Source of the DNA: an uncultured Saprospiraceae bacterium
Lineage (GTDB): Bacteria; Bacteroidota; Bacteroidia; Chitinophagales; Saprospiraceae
Assembly (NCBI GenBank): GCA_937969485.1
Contig: CALBVQ010000015.1
Location: 1 to 9,446 of the forward strand
Direction: 5' to 3'
Length of the DNA: 9,446 nt
Shown here: piece by piece, positions 6,832 to 9,446 of the stretch
How the letters are laid out: the number at the start of each line of letters is the position of its first letter
Position numbering within the stretch: position 1 is the stretch's first letter
Position numbers and translations under genes: made by a program
The notes under the pieces: model-generated
What the model was told of the DNA's origin: nothing
Seen by the model: only the letters and a program-made list of their open reading frames with translations
Databases searched by the model: none

Positions 6832-6929
6832 GCGGAAGCGCTGGTAGTGGCTTGTCCTGACCGTAGCTTGCGAAGGGAATGGATGAGCGGCATCGCGAAC
6901 CACGAACATAGCGACCCGAAGGGTTCCGC
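6832..6929. repeat. GC-rich structured intergenic element
   Basis: This block is visibly richer in G+C than the AT-rich DNA around it. It is closed by gcggaa (6832-6837) pairing with ttccgc (6924-6929). Inside, gtgg (6847-6850) can pair with ccac (6900-6903), and accc-gaa-gggt (6914-6924) is a small hairpin that competes with the closing stem. Related words tagcttgcgaaggg (6864-6877) and tagcgacccgaaggg (6909-6923) form an imperfect direct repeat. The agcggcat...atagcg pattern (6886-6913) recalls intergenic repeats I have seen in other Bacteroidota genomes, which I cannot verify here. A 73-codon minus-strand frame through it looks like chance coding. A dispersed repeat and a structured RNA are both possible. 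Confidence 0.45.
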
Positions 6930-7011
6930 CCTGCTTAATTTCTCAACTAAATCCAAATAATATTAGGGTTTAAGCTAGATAATTTGCTTGGAAAAAGATT
7001 CAAAAAAGAAG

Positions 7012-7027
7012 TGGGCTTCCGCCAAAA
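7012..7027 (+). repeat. TTGGCTTNCGCCAAAA hairpin repeat, one mismatch
   Basis: tgggcttccgccaaaa matches the consensus except at position 2. It is set in A-rich DNA about 150 bp upstream of the CotH gene. It is the fourth member of the family in this window. Confidence 0.45.
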
Positions 7028-7157
7028 GAAAAAAATGCACTTAGCCTCGAAGACTACATAAGAGTATAAATAATGGAATTCTGGATGCTCAATATAATAG
7101 TCTTTCTATCAGTATGTTGTACATTTATATCAAGCTAAAAGGAACCTGAAGCTGCAT

Positions 7158-7168
7158 CCAACCACTAA
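7158..7168 (+). promoter_or_regulatory. Upstream motif CCAACCACTAA shared by both T9SS cargo genes
   Basis: The 11-mer CCAACCACTAA ends 10 nt before the ATG at 7179, and the same sequence precedes the divergent secreted-protein gene (6618-6628, minus strand). Both copies are preceded by CAT and followed by G/C then T. A TACATTTA box at 7120-7127 may be the -7 element, which would put the motif in the leader. Confidence 0.4.
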
Positions 7169-7178
7169 CTATACTTCT

Positions 7179-9446
7179 ATGAAAACACCATTCCTCCTCC
7201 TAATCCTCTTACTATTCTGCATTTCTGCCTCTAGCCAGGAAATTGTGATCAATGAAATTATGTCCTCCAATATTTCTTACTTGCTGGATGAAGATGGCGA
7301 TGCTAGTGACTGGATTGAACTTTACAATCCGACGAATTCAGACATCAATTTGATGAAATATCAGCTTTCCGATGACGCCGAGAATTTAACAATGTGGCAA
7401 TTCCCTGATATTACTCTGGGACCCAAAGAATTTCTTACCGTATTTGCATCGGACAAAGATCGAGCTATCGCAAATATGGAATTGCACACTAACTTTAAGA
7501 TAAAGGCTACAGGTGAAGAACTCTTTTTAAGTTATGATGGGCTTTTAGTACAGACAGTACCCGCTGTAGAGCTAGGAGATAACAAGAGCTATGGTTTACA
7601 TTCCGATGGGAACGCACCCTTTGTAGTCTTTACAAATCCCAGCCCATTTGGGTCAAATAATTTTTCTGTCGTCTCTCATAGCATCTACTTTAGTAAAGTT
7701 GGTGGAGTATATGAAGAAGCATTTCCGTTATCAATTACAACCGATCTTCCAGGGAATAAAATCTACTACACGACAGATGGAACAACTCCTTCGTCGACTT
7801 CGTTTTTATATTCGACTCCTCTAACATTAGATGAGAACTTGTTTTCCACGGCTAACATTAGTCAACTGCAAATTTCAACGGATGATCGGCACGACCCACC
7901 GCAAGTATCGTCTGTGTTGAAAGCAATTGTAATACGAGCTGCAATCTTTGATTTAGAGGATAACCAAATATCTGAAATTGCTACTAATAGCTACTTTATC
8001 AAAGAATTAGGAATTGACCACAGCGCCTTGCCTATAGTCTCCATCACAGCTAATTACGATGATTTATTTAGTCACGAAACAGGAATATTTGTTCCTGGCA
8101 TTCACTACAATGAAGTTGACCCTAACTGGACAGGTAATTATTATCAACGAGGCAAAGAATGGGAAAGGGAAGTCCATATCGAATTTTATGAAGGAGAAAA
8201 TTCTGGTTTCAAGCAAAACGCAGGGTTACGAGCCCATGGAGGCAATTCAAGAAAATACCCGCAAAAAGGAATGAAACTTTATGCTAGAAGTGATTACGGC
8301 GATTCCCGATTCGAGTATCCATTGTTCCCAGATAGCCCCATGGAAAATTTTAAAAGATTAACATTAAAGCCATTTTCTTCCTCTTGGACGAAATCCGGAA
8401 TTGAGGATTACATTTCAGGGAACATCGCAAGAACAATGGATGTTGAGGCTGCTCCAAGTAAGCCGGTAGTCTTATACTTAAATGGAGAATATTGGGGTAT
8501 ATATTTTTTACAAGAACGAATAGGCCGTTGGTTTTTTGCGGATAACTATGGTGTACATGAAGATAGTGTAAACATTGTCAATGGTTGGTGGGGAGAAATC
8601 GTAGAAGGAGACAATCAGGATTTCATTGATTTGTACGAATACATTAATACAGAAGATTTAGAGATTCAATCGAATTACGAAGTGATTGACAAGTGGATAG
8701 ATATTGACAATTTTATTGATTATCAATTTTTAGAAATTTTCATAGCAAATTACGATTGGCCGAACAACAACATGAAATGCTGGAAGCCACAAAAAGAAGG
8801 AGCCAAGTGGAGATGGATATTTTATGATGGAGATGCGGCGTTGAGGTCAACCGAAAAAGACAGCTACGATCATGCACTTGATACAGGAAGTGATCCTTGG
8901 CCAACCAATGCTACATCGACACTATTTCTTCGTAAACTACTTGCCAATCCCACGTTCCATGCTAAGTTTTTCAGTAGGGCGGAATATTTACTGAATAATC
9001 AGCTTAGCAACTCATTGACAAGAAATTACCATGAGCAAGTGGTTGAAGACATTCGCTGGGAAGTCCTGAATCAAATTGACCGCTTTCATGCGCCATTAGA
9101 TCATGCAGCATGGACAACAAAAGTCACTAATTGCTCTAATTTTCTCAACTTAAGGTCTTGCATCATACAAGAACTTACAAAGGAACGCTATAATAAAAAC
9201 TTCGCTCTAGATGAATGCATAACAGATTTTGAATTAAGTGACATTACTAGCACGTCTATTTTCCCCAATCCCAACAATGGCGAATTTACGATTGAACTTA
9301 CATCTAGTTCTAATTTTACGGGCACCTTGCATATAACCAATCTACTTGGCCAATCATTCAAATCAATTGGTTGTACAATATTCGAGGGTAAAAACAGAAT
9401 AGCAGTTAGCGAAACAGATCTGCCTAAAGGTATTTTATTTGTGAGC
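7179..9446 (+). CDS. Secreted CotH-kinase family protein with lamin-tail, chitobiase-like and T9SS domains (3' partial)
   Basis: The reading frame is open from the ATG at 7179 to the window end (756 codons, no stop), so the C-terminus is missing. Residues 1-19 are a signal peptide. A lamin-tail domain follows (about 20-135: VINEIMSSN, DWIELYNP at 44-51, YQLSDD at 61-66). Next is a chitobiase C-terminal-like beta domain (about 165-275: YYTTDGTTP at 196-204). A CotH domain spans about 285-640: GLRAHGGNSR...KGMKLYAR (349-370), LNGEYWGIYFLQER (434-447), IANYDWPNNN (522-531) and IFYDGDAAL (547-555). CotH proteins have an atypical kinase fold; Bacillus CotH phosphorylates spore-coat proteins. N524, D526, N531, D550 and D552 are plausible ATP/metal ligands (inferred). 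A T9SS type A domain (about 691 onward, FPNPNNGEF at 695-703) ends just after LPKGILFVS; perhaps 10-20 residues are missing. The protein should act outside the cell; its substrate is unknown. Confidence 0.88.
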   Translation, partial: MKTPFLLLILLLFCISASSQEIVINEIMSSNISYLLDEDGDASDWIELYNPTNSDINLMKYQLSDDAENLTMWQFPDITLGPKEFLTVFASDKDRAIANMELHTNFKIKATGEELFLSYDGLLVQTVPAVELGDNKSYGLHSDGNAPFVVFTNPSPFGSNNFSVVSHSIYFSKVGGVYEEAFPLSITTDLPGNKIYYTTDGTTPSSTSFLYSTPLTLDENLFSTANISQLQISTDDRHDPPQVSSVLKAIVIRAAIFDLEDNQISEIATNSYFIKELGIDHSALPIVSITANYDDLFSHETGIFVPGIHYNEVDPNWTGNYYQRGKEWEREVHIEFYEGENSGFKQNAGLRAHGGNSRKYPQKGMKLYARSDYGDSRFEYPLFPDSPMENFKRLTLKPFSSSWTKSGIEDYISGNIARTMDVEAAPSKPVVLYLNGEYWGIYFLQERIGRWFFADNYGVHEDSVNIVNGWWGEIVEGDNQDFIDLYEYINTEDLEIQSNYEVIDKWIDIDNFIDYQFLEIFIANYDWPNNNMKCWKPQKEGAKWRWIFYDGDAALRSTEKDSYDHALDTGSDPWPTNATSTLFLRKLLANPTFHAKFFSRAEYLLNNQLSNSLTRNYHEQVVEDIRWEVLNQIDRFHAPLDHAAWTTKVTNCSNFLNLRSCIIQELTKERYNKNFALDECITDFELSDITSTSIFPNPNNGEFTIELTSSSNFTGTLHITNLLGQSFKSIGCTIFEGKNRIAVSETDLPKGILFVS

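Larger units (their letters stand above)
6629..7157. other. Divergent noncoding region between the two secreted-protein genes
   Basis: About 530 bp without a convincing gene. It contains small hairpins at 6704-6718 (tgagg/cctca) and 6717-6740 (caatag/ctattg), two TTGGCTTNCGCCAAAA repeats (6765-6780 and 7012-7027), and the GC-rich structured block at 6832-6929. It also contains candidate -7 boxes for each gene: TATATTTA on the minus strand at 6646-6653 and TACATTTA on the plus strand at 7120-7127. Each box matches TAnnTTTG in all but the last base. Confidence 0.6.

Noticed and set aside
6735..6956. 73-codon minus-strand frame.
   Set aside because: Most of it comes from the GC-rich element and a hairpin repeat; the residues are low in conservation cues and no start context is visible.
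7073..7138. 21-codon hydrophobic micro-ORF (MEFWMLNIIVFLSVCC...) ahead of the CotH gene.
   Set aside because: Too short to distinguish from chance in AT-rich DNA, overlaps the candidate -7 box, and has no upstream signal.
8059..8274. 71-codon plus-strand frame.
   Set aside because: Alternate frame inside the CotH gene.

Overview
The window looks like a chromosomal piece of a Bacteroidota bacterium (Cytophagales/Flavobacteriales-like; no finer assignment is possible from the sequence). Three things point there. Two secreted proteins carry type IX secretion (T9SS) type A C-terminal sorting domains. The start codons lack Shine-Dalgarno sequences. Two upstream regions carry exact matches to the Bacteroidota -7 promoter consensus TAnnTTTG. 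Coding DNA is AT-rich, and the intergenic spaces are long and full of short palindromic repeats.

Layout. 1-245: an approximately 150-bp repeat unit (19-bp direct repeats around a nested imperfect palindrome), then a promoter. 246-806 (+): bioY, the biotin-binding membrane component of an ECF-type transporter. 1000-4450 (-): three overlapping genes read in the order DPM-like glycosyltransferase, cellulose-synthase-like glycosyltransferase, GT-C membrane glycosyltransferase. They share one promoter whose -7 box lies only 6 nt before the first ATG. 4465-5010: noncoding, with hairpin repeats. 5011-6609 (-): a secreted beta-propeller-like protein with a T9SS domain. 6610-7178: divergent noncoding region with further repeats and a GC-rich structured element. 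7179-9446 (+): a secreted lamin-tail/chitobiase-like/CotH-kinase protein with a T9SS domain, cut by the window end just before its C-terminus.

How the genes may work together. The glycosyltransferase operon has the logic of a lipid-carrier sugar pathway. A soluble DPM-like enzyme would charge polyprenyl phosphate with a hexose. A GT-C enzyme would use that lipid-linked sugar on the periplasmic side, and a CesA/CslA-like GT2 would build or extend a glycan at the inner membrane. The end product cannot be read from the sequence. The two T9SS cargo proteins are transcribed divergently and share an 11-nt motif just upstream of their start codons, which suggests a common expression feature. bioY converges on the operon and is functionally unrelated to it.

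The least explained material is noncoding: two dispersed hairpin families (core gcatatttcgggt, and TTGGCTTNCGCCAAAA), a GC-rich block of about 100 bp, and the shared upstream motif. No CRISPR array, rRNA, tRNA, transposase or phage gene was seen.
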